Notes: generated by a model from the sequence alone, not told the origin. Shown: positions 34,262-43,507, counted from the stretch's first letter. The stretch: DNA of 64,000 nucleotides from Geojedonia litorea (GCF_042654525.1 NZ_JBHSGP010000007.1:62001-126000); one strand, 5' to 3'. Program-made: numbers and translations.

Positions 34262-34269
34262 CAAAACTA
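34262..34269 (-). promoter_or_regulatory. Probable -7 box of pyrE, very close to the start codon
   Basis: Read on the minus strand, TAGTTTTG matches TAnnTTTG and ends 4 nt before the ATG. With usual spacing, transcription would begin at or within a base or two of the start codon. No upstream TTG is evident. Confidence 0.45.
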
Positions 34270-34378
34270 AACAATTTTAACCATATCGTTTTTTAAATAT
34301 GAAATAAAATACTTTTTAAAATTGTCGGTATATATCAAAAAATGATATTTTTACCACCATCAATAGCAAACCTTTACT

Positions 34379-34960
34379 ATGTATAAAGTTTTTGTCAATG
34401 ACAAACCTATTATTTTAACTACCGAAGTATGTATGGAAGGGGATTTTAAAAATTACCTTCTTGAGTCGGCTAAAATAGGCAAGATCATTAAGGAATTAAA
34501 TAAATCATCAGTACAGGAAATACGACTTGTTGGTAAAAAGGAGAGCAAACTTTTAAAAAAGTTTTTAAAAAAATTGCCCAAGGTTGTAGCTGGAGGGGGC
34601 AAGGTTTTTAACGAAAAGGGTGAGATACTTTTTATCTATCGAAACGATAAATGGGATTTGCCTAAAGGAAAGATTGAACGTAAAGAGAGTATTGAAGAAA
34701 CAGCTATAAGAGAGGTTGAAGAAGAAACAGGAGTTAAAAACCTAGAAATCGTAAAGCCTTTAGATACTACCTATCATATTTTTAAACGAAACGGACGCCA
34801 CAAAATAAAGATAACTTATTGGTTTGAGATGAAAACATCTTACAATGGCCCATTAGAACCCGAACACACCGAAGGTATTACGAAAGTACAATGGCTTAAT
34901 CCAAAAGAAGCTGCTGAAGCACTTGAAAATAGCTATGCTAATATTAGGGAGCTAGTCTAG
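34379..34960 (+). CDS. NUDIX hydrolase
   Basis: A 193-residue protein. The NUDIX box is complete: GKIERKESIEETAIREVEEETGV (about residues 99-121), with the REVEEETG metal-binding core. A strand GKVFNEKGEILFIYRNDKWDLP precedes it. An N-terminal extension of about 70 residues (MYKVFVNDKPIILTTEV...) is unassigned. These enzymes cleave nucleoside diphosphates linked to another group. The substrate is unknown. Confidence 0.88.
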   Translation: MYKVFVNDKPIILTTEVCMEGDFKNYLLESAKIGKIIKELNKSSVQEIRLVGKKESKLLKKFLKKLPKVVAGGGKVFNEKGEILFIYRNDKWDLPKGKIERKESIEETAIREVEEETGVKNLEIVKPLDTTYHIFKRNGRHKIKITYWFEMKTSYNGPLEPEHTEGITKVQWLNPKEAAEALENSYANIRELV

Positions 34961-34985
34961 TTTATTTACATATTATTTCAAAAAA

Positions 34986-36971
34986 TTACTTTTGAAACGC
35001 AATTAGCATTGAAATTGCTGGCACTTTGATTGATTTGCTAATTTTTGGTCCTTCATCCATATAAAATGTGTTATCAATCACGGCCAGTTGCCATTCACCT
35101 TCAAGTTTATAATCGACAGCTTTGGTTCTGGCATTATAGATGACCAAGATGTTTTTCCAGGAATCACCGTTAGCGTTATTTGCAATTTGGTAACTTACCA
35201 AACCGTTTTCAACCGCTGCAAAAGTTAGGTATGATACAACATCTGTTGCAGAAACCATTCTAAATGCTGGATGTGCTTTTCGCAAGGCAATTAGATTTTT
35301 GTAATAGTTAAATACGTCTGGATGCTCAAACTTCCAATTCCAATTGATTTGATTAATACTGTCTGATAAGTTATACGAATTATGTTCCCCCTTTTTGGTC
35401 CTCAAAAGTTCTGCGCCAGCATGCATAAAAGCCGTTCCTTGTGAAGTCATTACAATGGCATTCGATAATTTATCCATTTCTATAATGGCTGCTTCATCAG
35501 CGTCAGGTCTGGAAACTTTTAATTTATCATAGAGTGTGTGGTTATCATGACATGAAACATATGAAATGGATTGCCATGGTTCATTGGTCCAAGGTGCTTT
35601 GGAATAGTTTACGGCTTTATAATCCACTTGTGGATGATGAATAGCACCAACGACTCCAAATTTTATAGATTCTTCAGTATCTTTTGCACCGCTTACAAAT
35701 CCTGTACTTGCATCTTCAAACACCGAACCTTTTAGACCATCTCTTAAATCGTCACTAAAGGCCGAAATTTCAGGCATTTTTTGAGTGTTATGTTTTAAGG
35801 CTCTTTGTTCAATTGGTAATGGCGAATCACCAGCGGTCCAGCCTTCACCATAAATTATAATGTTTGGATTGATGGCCTTTAGTGTTTTAGCAACTTCATT
35901 CATTGTGGTAATATCATGGATGCCCATGAGATCAAATCTAAAGCCGTCTAAGTGATATTCTTTTGCCCAATATGCGACAGATTCAATTATAAATTTACGC
36001 ATCATGGGAAGCTCTGAAGCAGTTTCATTGCCACAGGCAGATGCATCAGATAATTTCCCGTTTTCCCAATGTCTATAATAATAGCCGGGTACTTCTAAAT
36101 TAAAATTTGAATTTTCTGTACGTCCGGTATGATTATAAACCACATCCAAAATCACTCCAATACCTTGGTCATGAAAAGTTTTGACCATCTGTTTAAATTC
36201 CTTAATCCGTACTTCTGCTTTGTATGGATTAGATGAAAACGATCCTTCAGGGACATTATAATTTTGTGGATCGTATCCCCAATTGAATTGCGCGCTATCC
36301 AGTTTGGTTTCATTAATAGCATAGTGATCAAAAGTGGGCAGCAAATGCACGTGGGTTATACCCAACTCCTTTATATGATCTAATCCTGTTGAAATACCAT
36401 GTGGACCTTTTGTGTTGTCTTCAACTAATCCGAGATATTTACCAGGCTTACTAGAACCCGACTGTGGATGAATGGTCAAATCACGTATGTGCAATTCATA
36501 AATTATGGCTTCATTTGGATAGGAAGTTTTTGGGCCTTTGTCTGTATCCCATCCCTGTGGATTTGTGCTTTCCAAATCTAAAACCATAGCACGTTTGCCA
36601 TTTACACCTACAGCTTGAGCATAAATACCAGGGGTTTCTTCTAACCAATTACCATTTACTTTAATTTGATAGGTATAATAAGTGCCGCTAAAGTCGCCTT
36701 TTAATTGCTTGCTCCATATGCCAGATTCTTCAAGTGACATTTCGTAGTGTTCAAAAGCCTCTCCGCCTATACTTTCCTTGTAAAGGTTAAGTTTCACCAT
36801 TTGAGCTGTTGGAGACCATATTTTGAAGGTTGTTTGTTCTTTTGAATAGTCTAGCCACAATTCAGTTTGAAGTGGAGCAGGATAATCTTGGTATGAGGCG
36901 TAGTTTGTCTTTTTTTCTGTACAAGAGATTAGAATCATTGTTAAGAGGAAAAATGGTATACCTTGTTTCAT
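34986..36971 (-). CDS. pulA: Type I pullulanase, lipoprotein (GH13)
   Basis: A 661-residue alpha-1,6-glucan debranching enzyme. A lipoprotein signal ends LILISC at residues 12-17, so it is membrane-anchored outside the cytoplasm. An N-terminal beta domain (CBM48-like, about 30-130) precedes the GH13 barrel. Conserved regions are DVVYNHTG, GFRFDLMGIHD (nucleophile Asp), IIYGEGW (acid/base Glu) and SCHDNHTLYD. FNWGYDPQNYNVPEGSF is the type I pullulanase signature. Oddly, it follows trpA by only 9 nt on the same strand with no terminator between, so it seems to be the last gene of the trp operon. Confidence 0.93.
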   Translation of the reverse strand: MKQGIPFFLLTMILISCTEKKTNYASYQDYPAPLQTELWLDYSKEQTTFKIWSPTAQMVKLNLYKESIGGEAFEHYEMSLEESGIWSKQLKGDFSGTYYTYQIKVNGNWLEETPGIYAQAVGVNGKRAMVLDLESTNPQGWDTDKGPKTSYPNEAIIYELHIRDLTIHPQSGSSKPGKYLGLVEDNTKGPHGISTGLDHIKELGITHVHLLPTFDHYAINETKLDSAQFNWGYDPQNYNVPEGSFSSNPYKAEVRIKEFKQMVKTFHDQGIGVILDVVYNHTGRTENSNFNLEVPGYYYRHWENGKLSDASACGNETASELPMMRKFIIESVAYWAKEYHLDGFRFDLMGIHDITTMNEVAKTLKAINPNIIIYGEGWTAGDSPLPIEQRALKHNTQKMPEISAFSDDLRDGLKGSVFEDASTGFVSGAKDTEESIKFGVVGAIHHPQVDYKAVNYSKAPWTNEPWQSISYVSCHDNHTLYDKLKVSRPDADEAAIIEMDKLSNAIVMTSQGTAFMHAGAELLRTKKGEHNSYNLSDSINQINWNWKFEHPDVFNYYKNLIALRKAHPAFRMVSATDVVSYLTFAAVENGLVSYQIANNANGDSWKNILVIYNARTKAVDYKLEGEWQLAVIDNTFYMDEGPKISKSIKVPAISMLIAFQK

Positions 36972-36980
36972 AAATGGTGC

Positions 36981-37745
36981 TTATGGTTTAATTCGCTTGG
37001 TAAAGTTTGAAATCGAAGTAACCGTATTATTACTTATAAATTTAATGAATTCGCTTCCAATAATAGCCCCTTTGGTATATTTAGTAGCTTGTGTGAAAGT
37101 TTCTTGATCCTTAATACCGAAACCAACAATCTGTGGGTTTTTAAGATTCATACTACCAATTCGCTTGAAATAATTAGTTTGCTCATCGCCAAAACCAGAC
37201 TGGCTTCCTGTAACGCTGGCGCTACTAACCATATAGATAAATCCATTTGAAATAGAGTCAATAAAACGAATGCGTTCTACCGACGTTTGTGGCGTAATTA
37301 AAAACACATTGATTAAACCATGTGACTCGAAAATTCCCTTATAATCTTGGTTGTAAACATCAACCGGCAAATCTGGAATGATTAAACCATCAATGCCAAT
37401 ATCTTGACAACGTTTACAAAAATCTTTGACCCCATATTGCAAAATAGGATTAAAATACCCCATAATTATTAATGGAATGGACACCGATGCTCTTACATCT
37501 TTTAATTGGTTAAACAAAACTTCAGTGGTCATTCCATTTTTTAAGGCTTTTGTAGAACTATCTTGAATGGTAGGACCGTCGGCCAATGGATCACTAAAAG
37601 GCAGTCCGATTTCAATCATGTCTGTTCCTGCTTTTTCCAATTCTTGAATGATGGAAACCGTATCGTTTACGTTGGGGTAACCTGCTGTAAAATATATTGA
37701 CAATAATTTTTTGTCTGTTTTGAGTTTTTGATGGATTCTGTTCAC
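36981..37745 (-). CDS. trpA: Tryptophan synthase alpha subunit
   Basis: A 254-residue TIM barrel that splits indole-3-glycerol phosphate to indole. Motifs are the catalytic Glu in MIEIGLPFSDPLADGPTIQ, the catalytic Asp in GLIIPDLPVD and YMVSSASVTGSQ. The start is GTG at 37745-37743, which gives the family-typical MNRIHQKL. No nearby in-frame ATG fits better. It begins 3 nt after the trpB stop. Confidence 0.98.
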   Translation of the reverse strand: MNRIHQKLKTDKKLLSIYFTAGYPNVNDTVSIIQELEKAGTDMIEIGLPFSDPLADGPTIQDSSTKALKNGMTTEVLFNQLKDVRASVSIPLIIMGYFNPILQYGVKDFCKRCQDIGIDGLIIPDLPVDVYNQDYKGIFESHGLINVFLITPQTSVERIRFIDSISNGFIYMVSSASVTGSQSGFGDEQTNYFKRIGSMNLKNPQIVGFGIKDQETFTQATKYTKGAIIGSEFIKFISNNTVTSISNFTKRIKP

Positions 37746-37748
37746 AAT

Positions 37749-38930
37749 TTATAAATTAAAATAGTTGATATAGGTATCTAAATCCTTATCGCCACGACCC
37801 GAAAGGCTCAATACCACAATATCTTTTGGGTTAAATTTTTTCTGTTCAAAAATGGCTAGGGCATGGGAGCTTTCAATAGCGGGGATGATTCCTTCGAGTT
37901 TGCAAAGTTCCAAACCTGCTTTCATGGCTTGATCATCAGTAATGGAAATAAATTCAGCGCGACCAGATTTGTATAAATGGGCATGCATGGGGCCAACTCC
38001 AGGATAATCTAATCCTGCCGAAATAGAATAAGGCTCGGTGATTTGACCGTCATTGGTTTGCATTAATAATGTTTTGCTGCCATGAATTATACCCTCTTTC
38101 CCTAAAACAGAAGTAGCGGCGCTTTCACCAGAATCAACTCCTAAACCAGCGGCTTCAACAGCTATCAATTTCACATCAGTATCTTCCAAAAAATGATAAT
38201 ACGCTCCGGCAGCATTACTTCCGCCGCCAACACAAGCCACTACATAGTTTGGTTTTTTTGTGCCTTCCTGTTCCTGTAATTGCCATTGAATTTCCTCTGA
38301 AACCACAGCTTGGAAGCGTGCAACCATATCAGGGTAGGGATGAGGTCCAACGACACTTCCAATGATGTAATGTGTGTCAACCGGATTATTAATCCAGTCC
38401 CTAATAGCTTCATTTGTTGCGTCTTTTAAAGTTCTACTTCCTGATAAAGCAGGTACTACAGTGGCTCCCAGCATTTTCATTCGTGCTACATTGGGTGCTT
38501 GTCGTGCGATATCAATTTCGCCCATATAGACAATACATTCTAAACCCATTAAAGCACAAACTGTGGCTGTAGCCACACCATGCTGTCCTGCTCCGGTTTC
38601 AGCAATGATACGGTGTTTCCCAAGTCGTTTGGCCATTAATATTTGTCCGATTGTATTGTTGATTTTATGTGCGCCAGTATGATTAAGGTCTTCTCTTTTT
38701 AAATAAATTTTAGTATTGTATTTTTCGGATAAACGCTTTGCAAAATACAATGGAGAAGGTCGTCCGACATAATCTTTTAGAAGTTTATTGAATTCACTTT
38801 TGAAGTCTGGCTCGGCCATTACTTTTAAATAGTTTTGCCGCAATTCTTCAACATTTGGATAGAGCATTTCGGGGATGTAAGCACCTCCAAATTCACCATA
38901 ATAGCCTTTTTCATTAATATTATAACTCAT
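37749..38930 (-). CDS. trpB: Tryptophan synthase beta subunit
   Basis: A 393-residue PLP enzyme that joins indole and serine. The PLP lysine is in REDLNHTGAHKINN, the phosphate loop is GGGSNAAG, and the GAGQHGVATAT and HAHLYKSGRAEF segments are present. Standard TrpB1 length. Its ATG overlaps the trpF stop by 4 nt. Confidence 0.99.
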   Translation of the reverse strand: MSYNINEKGYYGEFGGAYIPEMLYPNVEELRQNYLKVMAEPDFKSEFNKLLKDYVGRPSPLYFAKRLSEKYNTKIYLKREDLNHTGAHKINNTIGQILMAKRLGKHRIIAETGAGQHGVATATVCALMGLECIVYMGEIDIARQAPNVARMKMLGATVVPALSGSRTLKDATNEAIRDWINNPVDTHYIIGSVVGPHPYPDMVARFQAVVSEEIQWQLQEQEGTKKPNYVVACVGGGSNAAGAYYHFLEDTDVKLIAVEAAGLGVDSGESAATSVLGKEGIIHGSKTLLMQTNDGQITEPYSISAGLDYPGVGPMHAHLYKSGRAEFISITDDQAMKAGLELCKLEGIIPAIESSHALAIFEQKKFNPKDIVVLSLSGRGDKDLDTYINYFNL

Positions 38931-39562
38931 AGTTGAGATTTAAATTCTTTTAATAATTCTATATCTTTTAATCCGGGTTCAAGTTCAAATTTACTGTTAA
39001 CGTCAATGGCGAAGCAATACTTTGATTCTTGGGTTTTAAAAAATGAATTCAAAGCTTCTACCTCTTCAATTCCAATGCCACCACTTAAGAAAAAAGGCTT
39101 GGTAAAGGGGTAATTTTTTAAAACTTTCCAATTAAATGTGTAACCATTACCGCCAGGTAATTTTCCTTTGGTATCAAAAAGATAATAATCACAAACATCT
39201 TCAAAAGATTCTAAAATCGAAAAATCGAATTCATTTTTTATAGAAAATACTTTAATGATTTCAATTTGATGTGATCTTGAATTGATTTCAGCATCACGCA
39301 AAGTTTTACAAAATTCAGGAGATTCATCGCCATGCAATTGCACGGCGTCTAATTGATGCACATTTATTTTATTAAGGATGTCACTTATTGTAGCATTTAC
39401 AAAAACCCCTGTTTTTTTAATGGTATTGGGAAGTTTTGGAATAATGGAATCAAAAAATCGCGCAGATTTATTATAGAATATAAAGCCGAGGTAATCTGGT
39501 TGAAGTTTAGCAACTTCAATCATATTATCAGCATATTTCATTCCGCAAATCTTTAGTTTCAT
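38927..39562 (-). CDS. trpF: Phosphoribosylanthranilate isomerase
   Basis: A 211-residue TIM barrel for the third step of the pathway. It begins MKLKICGMKYADNM with the catalytic Cys. VQLHGDESPEF, the Asp in LFDTKGKLPGG and FFLSGGIGIEEV follow. It is a separate protein here, not fused to TrpC as in E. coli. It overlaps trpC and trpB by 4 nt each. Confidence 0.98.
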   Translation of the reverse strand: MKLKICGMKYADNMIEVAKLQPDYLGFIFYNKSARFFDSIIPKLPNTIKKTGVFVNATISDILNKINVHQLDAVQLHGDESPEFCKTLRDAEINSRSHQIEIIKVFSIKNEFDFSILESFEDVCDYYLFDTKGKLPGGNGYTFNWKVLKNYPFTKPFFLSGGIGIEEVEALNSFFKTQESKYCFAIDVNSKFELEPGLKDIELLKEFKSQL

Positions 39563-40344
39563 TGGGTTAGTTCTTCTATAAATTGTTTTGCACTTTTTCC
39601 TGCATCATCGGTTTTCATAAAATTCTCTCCAATTAAAAACCCTTTGTAACCAAAAGTTTGTAGTTCTTTGATTGCCGAGACACTGCTTATACCACTTTCT
39701 GAAACTTTAACGAAATCATCTGGGATTAATTGACTTAAGGCCTTACTAATATCTAAACTAACTTCGAAGGTTTTTAAGTTTCTGTTATTTACTCCAAGCA
39801 TATCTACAGTTGGAAGCAATGATTTTTTAAGTTCTTGCTCGTTGTGTACTTCTAAAAGGACTTCGAGTTCCAAACTTTGTGCTAATTCAGAATAGGCTTT
39901 AAGTTCATCCTTTGACAAAATAGCTGCAATCAGTAAAATAACGTCAGCGCCATAGGCTTTGGCTTCAATGATTTGATACGGATCGATTATAAATTCTTTG
40001 CGAAGTAAGGGCAATTTACAGCTGGCTCTTGCAGTAAGTAAATCATCCAACGAACCTCCAAAATACTTGCCGTCAGTGAGCACAGACATGCCACAAACAC
40101 CAGCTTTTTCATAGCCTTTTGCGACATCAAACACATTTAAATTTTGGTTGATGACTGATTTTGAAGGAGAACGACGCTTGTGCTCTGCTATTATGCCTGA
40201 ATGGGTTGAGTTTAAACTTTTAACCAAGGAAATAGCGTCTTTTTCAAAGAGGACAGATTGCTCTAATTGCTCAATAGGAATTAGCTTTTTCCTTAACTCT
40301 ACTTCGGTATGTTTATCTGCTACTATTTTATCTAGTATTGTCAT
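39559..40344 (-). CDS. trpC: Indole-3-glycerol phosphate synthase
   Basis: A 261-residue TIM barrel that closes the indole ring. Motifs are the catalytic Lys/Glu in GIIAEHKRRSPSKS, LRKEFIIDPYQIIEAKAYGAD, LGVNNRNLKTF and SESGISS. It starts 1 nt after the trpD stop and overlaps trpF by 4 nt. Confidence 0.98.
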   Translation of the reverse strand: MTILDKIVADKHTEVELRKKLIPIEQLEQSVLFEKDAISLVKSLNSTHSGIIAEHKRRSPSKSVINQNLNVFDVAKGYEKAGVCGMSVLTDGKYFGGSLDDLLTARASCKLPLLRKEFIIDPYQIIEAKAYGADVILLIAAILSKDELKAYSELAQSLELEVLLEVHNEQELKKSLLPTVDMLGVNNRNLKTFEVSLDISKALSQLIPDDFVKVSESGISSVSAIKELQTFGYKGFLIGENFMKTDDAGKSAKQFIEELTQ

Positions 40345-40345
40345 C

Positions 40346-41338
40346 TTATTTACTCAATTCGACCAAGGTCGTGAAACATTGTTTTGCTTTTTCGCTTTTT
40401 ATGGATTCTTGAGCCATTTCAAATCCATTTTGAATATTAATACCTTTAACCGTTGAAATAGCTAAAGCGGCATTGGCGCAAACCACGTTGTTTTGTGCTT
40501 CGGTTCCTTTGCCATCTAAAACGTCTACAAATATTTTAGCGGAATTCTCTATGGAATTACCACCATAAATGGCGTCTTGGGTTAAAGTTTCAATTCCAAA
40601 ATGTGAGGGTGAAATCATTTGCTCCATAGTGTTGTTGACAACTTTTGCATTTCCGGTCAATGAAATTTCATCATAGCCGTCCAAGGCATGAATTATGCTA
40701 TAATTTTTATCGGTGTTTTGATAAAGATAACTGTACAATCGTAACAATTCTAAACTAAAAACACCAACCATTTGATTTTTAGGAAAAGCTGGATTCACCA
40801 TTGGCCCCAACATATTAAAAAAGGTTTTTACTCCAAGTTCGCGACGAATAGGAGCAACGTGCTTCATTGCAGGATGAAACAATGGCGCATGTAAAACACA
40901 AATATTTGAGCGGTCAAGACTTCGTTTTAAAAAGTCGGTATCCGATGAAAATTTAACACCTAGAAACTCTAATACGTTCGAAGATCCACAAGCAGATGAA
41001 ACGCCGTAATTTCCATGTTTAGTGACTTTGATTCCTGCCCCTGCAGTTACAAAAGAAGCTAAGGTTGAAATATTAAAAGTATCCTTGCCGTCGCCTCCGG
41101 TTCCACATAAATCAATGGTGTTATGATCTTCAAGATCAACAGGAATACACAATTCTAAAAGAGCATCTCGAAATCCTTGAAGTTCTTCAATGGTAATGCT
41201 TCGCATCATATAAACTGTTAAAAATGAAGCAATCTGACTTTGATTGTAATTACCTTTAGAAATATTTACCAATACTTGCTTGGCTTCTTCACTTGAGATG
41301 CTTTCTTGATTTATAAGTCTGTTTAATATTTCTTTCAT
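40346..41338 (-). CDS. trpD: Anthranilate phosphoribosyltransferase
   Basis: A 330-residue transferase that adds phosphoribose to anthranilate. The PRPP/metal motif is LCGTGGDGKDTFNIST, followed by KHGNYGVSSACGSSNVLE and HPAMKHVAPIRRELGVKTFFN. It is separate from TrpG. Spacing to both neighbours is 1 nt. Confidence 0.98.
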   Translation of the reverse strand: MKEILNRLINQESISSEEAKQVLVNISKGNYNQSQIASFLTVYMMRSITIEELQGFRDALLELCIPVDLEDHNTIDLCGTGGDGKDTFNISTLASFVTAGAGIKVTKHGNYGVSSACGSSNVLEFLGVKFSSDTDFLKRSLDRSNICVLHAPLFHPAMKHVAPIRRELGVKTFFNMLGPMVNPAFPKNQMVGVFSLELLRLYSYLYQNTDKNYSIIHALDGYDEISLTGNAKVVNNTMEQMISPSHFGIETLTQDAIYGGNSIENSAKIFVDVLDGKGTEAQNNVVCANAALAISTVKGINIQNGFEMAQESIKSEKAKQCFTTLVELSK

Positions 41339-41339
41339 C

Positions 41340-41906
41340 TTAACTATTTAACCAGTTTTTTAATATTTGCTTTCCATTGGGCGTCAAAACCGATTCTGGA
41401 TGGAATTGAACACCTTTAACATCATAAGTTTTATGTCGAAGCGACATAATTTGTCCGTTTTCGTCAAATGAAGTGGCTTCAAGTACTTCGGGTAAATTAG
41501 GATGAACTACCCACGAATGATAGCGTCCTACTTCAAACGTTTTTGCAAGCCCATTGAATAAAGGCTCATCGTCAACACAGGTTTCTACTTTTGTGGCAAC
41601 ACCATGAAATACGGTATCTAAATTAATCAGTGTTCCTCCAAAAACTTCACCAATGGCTTGTTGGCCTAAACATACACCTAAAATACTTTTAGTTGGGGCA
41701 TACGTTTCAATTATGAGTTTTAAAAGTCCAGCTTCATCAGGGATTCCTGGGCCTGGGGAAAGAACGATTTTATCAAAAGGTTTAACGTCATCTAAAGTTA
41801 ATTGATCGTTACGTTTTACGGTAACATCACAATCTAAATCCTGCAAATAGTGTACGAGATTATATGTGAAACTATCGTAATTATCTATGACTAATATCTT
41901 TTTCAT
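41340..41906 (-). CDS. trpG: Anthranilate synthase glutaminase subunit
   Basis: A 188-residue class I amidotransferase. It opens LVIDNYDSFTYNLVHYLQ, with LSPGPGIPDEAG, the nucleophile in GVCLGQQAIGE and the His/Glu pair in VQFHPESVLT. In some bacteria one such subunit also serves PabB; no pabB is present here. It begins 2 nt after the trpE stop. Confidence 0.98.
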   Translation of the reverse strand: MKKILVIDNYDSFTYNLVHYLQDLDCDVTVKRNDQLTLDDVKPFDKIVLSPGPGIPDEAGLLKLIIETYAPTKSILGVCLGQQAIGEVFGGTLINLDTVFHGVATKVETCVDDEPLFNGLAKTFEVGRYHSWVVHPNLPEVLEATSFDENGQIMSLRHKTYDVKGVQFHPESVLTPNGKQILKNWLNS

Positions 41907-41908
41907 AT

Positions 41909-43312
41909 TTAAATATTTTCGGCTAGTTCAATAGCTTTGGTTAGAGCTCCCAACTTATTGTAAACTTCTTGGAGTTCATTTTCTGGTTTAGATTTTGACA
42001 CTAGACCAGCGCCGGCTTGCCAATGCAGTTTATGATCTTTACTTAAAAAGGTTCTAATCATTATTGCATGGTTAAAATTGCCTTCAAAGTCCATAAACCC
42101 TATAGCTCCACCATAAAAATCGCGACTGGTTTTTTCATATCGTTCAATTAGTTGCATAGCCATGTGTTTTGGAGCGCCGCTCAAGGTTCCGGCAGGAAAA
42201 GTATCGGCAACCATTTGCATTGTAGTGGTTTCTTTATTTTTTTGTCCAGTAACCTTGCTCACTAAATGTATTACATGCGAAAAAAACTGTACTTCTCTAT
42301 AGGTTTCTACGTTCACATTGCTTCCATGTCTACTTAAATCGTTTCGAGCTAAATCAACTAACATAACATGTTCGGCGTTTTCTTTATCATCTTCTGAAAG
42401 TTGTTTGGCCAGTTCAGCATCTTTTTCATCGTTACCGGTACGTTTGAACGTTCCAGCTATTGGGTGAATTTCTGCCTTGCCATGACTTACAATAAGTTGC
42501 GCTTCTGGGGAGCTTCCAAAAATCTTGAAATCACCATAATCAAAATAGAATAGATATGGGGATGGGTTTATACTTCTCAAGGCACGATAAACATTAAATT
42601 CGTCACCTTTGAAAGCTTGAGAGAATTTTTTGGATAGTACTAACTGAAATACATCCCCTCGAGCACAGTGTTTTTTGGCTAATTCTACTTGTTCTTTATA
42701 ATCGTCATCTGATAAATTTGAAGTGGTTTCGCCTTCTTTATAAAAGTTGAATGCAGCAAAGTTTTTTGAAGTTATACGTTGGTAAATGTCTTCAATATTA
42801 TTTTCAGAATTAAAACAATGTGCAAAAATATAGGCTTCGTTTTTATAATGATTTATGGCAATGATATTTTGATAAACTGCGTAAAAAATGTCTGGAATAT
42901 CTAGATGATCTGGTTTTTTAGAGATATCAATTGCTTCAAAATAGCGTACGGCATCATAGGCCATGTAGCCAAATATGCCGTTGTTTATAAACTTGAAATT
43001 TTCATCTGAAGTGATTTGAAATCGCTGCGTAAACTCATGAATTACTTTGGTGACATTAGTGTTTTTTTCTATATTTTGAATTATGCGTTCGCCATTTGGA
43101 AATGTTTGTGTAATGGTCTCATTTTTTACCTTAATAGAGGCAATAGGATTGCAACAGATGTATGAAAACGTATTGTCGTTAGCACGATAATCACTACTCT
43201 CTAAAAGTATGCTATTTGGATATTTGTCCCGAATTTTAAGGTAAATGCTAACTGGGGTAATGGTATCGGCCAGTATTTTTTTGTAATGGGTATGAAGATT
43301 AAATGTTTTCAT
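41909..43312 (-). CDS. trpE: Anthranilate synthase component I
   Basis: A 467-residue chorismate-utilising enzyme that catalyses the first committed step. The C-terminal domain is marked by GDVFQLVLSKKFSQAF, SSPEAQLIVSHGKAEIHPIAGT, DDKENAEHVMLVDLARNDL and FPAGTLSGAPKHMAMQLI. The N-terminal regulatory domain holds LLESSDYRANDNTFSYIC, resembling the Trp-binding LLES element. It is the first structural gene, 11 nt past the attenuator's T-run. Confidence 0.98.
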   Translation of the reverse strand: MKTFNLHTHYKKILADTITPVSIYLKIRDKYPNSILLESSDYRANDNTFSYICCNPIASIKVKNETITQTFPNGERIIQNIEKNTNVTKVIHEFTQRFQITSDENFKFINNGIFGYMAYDAVRYFEAIDISKKPDHLDIPDIFYAVYQNIIAINHYKNEAYIFAHCFNSENNIEDIYQRITSKNFAAFNFYKEGETTSNLSDDDYKEQVELAKKHCARGDVFQLVLSKKFSQAFKGDEFNVYRALRSINPSPYLFYFDYGDFKIFGSSPEAQLIVSHGKAEIHPIAGTFKRTGNDEKDAELAKQLSEDDKENAEHVMLVDLARNDLSRHGSNVNVETYREVQFFSHVIHLVSKVTGQKNKETTTMQMVADTFPAGTLSGAPKHMAMQLIERYEKTSRDFYGGAIGFMDFEGNFNHAIMIRTFLSKDHKLHWQAGAGLVSKSKPENELQEVYNKLGALTKAIELAENI

Positions 43313-43323
43313 TTTTTAATATT

Positions 43324-43353
43324 AAAAAAGGCTTGTCGTGAATGACAAGCCTT
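43324..43353 (-). terminator. trp attenuator terminator
   Basis: On the minus strand a perfect 10-bp stem AAGGCTTGTC/GACAAGCCTT (43353-43344 and 43337-43328) with a 6-nt loop is followed by a T-run. It lies between the leader peptide and trpE. The loop and adjoining arm (TTCACGA on the minus strand, at 43342-43336) are complementary to leader codons 18-20, which gives a competing pairing. Confidence 0.92.
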
Positions 43354-43382
43354 GATATTTTAGTTTTTAAATATACAATGGG

Positions 43383-43445
43383 TTAGTTCACGAATACTGC
43401 GTTTCGAGAAGACCACCACCACGTATGATTTAAAATTGTGTTCAT
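43383..43445 (-). CDS. trpL: trp operon leader peptide
   Basis: A 20-codon reading frame from the ATG at 43445 to TAA at 43385-43383, beginning MNTILNHTWWW. Three consecutive Trp codons (TGG, codons 9-11, 43421-43413) are the classic sensor for ribosome stalling when charged tRNA-Trp is scarce. It lies 15 nt after a consensus promoter and 29 nt before a strong terminator hairpin. Codons 18-20 (TCGTGAA, 43393-43387) can pair with the terminator loop and arm. The peptide itself is not expected to have a function of its own. Confidence 0.92.
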   Translation of the reverse strand: MNTILNHTWWWSSRNAVFVN

Positions 43446-43459
43446 GTTTTTGTTTGGGT

Positions 43460-43490
43460 CAAATATAGAAATGATATTTAAGTTTTCAAA
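43460..43490 (-). promoter_or_regulatory. trp operon promoter
   Basis: On the minus strand, TTTG (43490-43487), 19 nt, then TATATTTG (43467-43460). The spacing is identical to that of the rpsL promoter in this window. It sits directly ahead of the leader peptide. Confidence 0.85.
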
Positions 43491-43507
43491 TTATTTCATA
43501 TAAAAAT

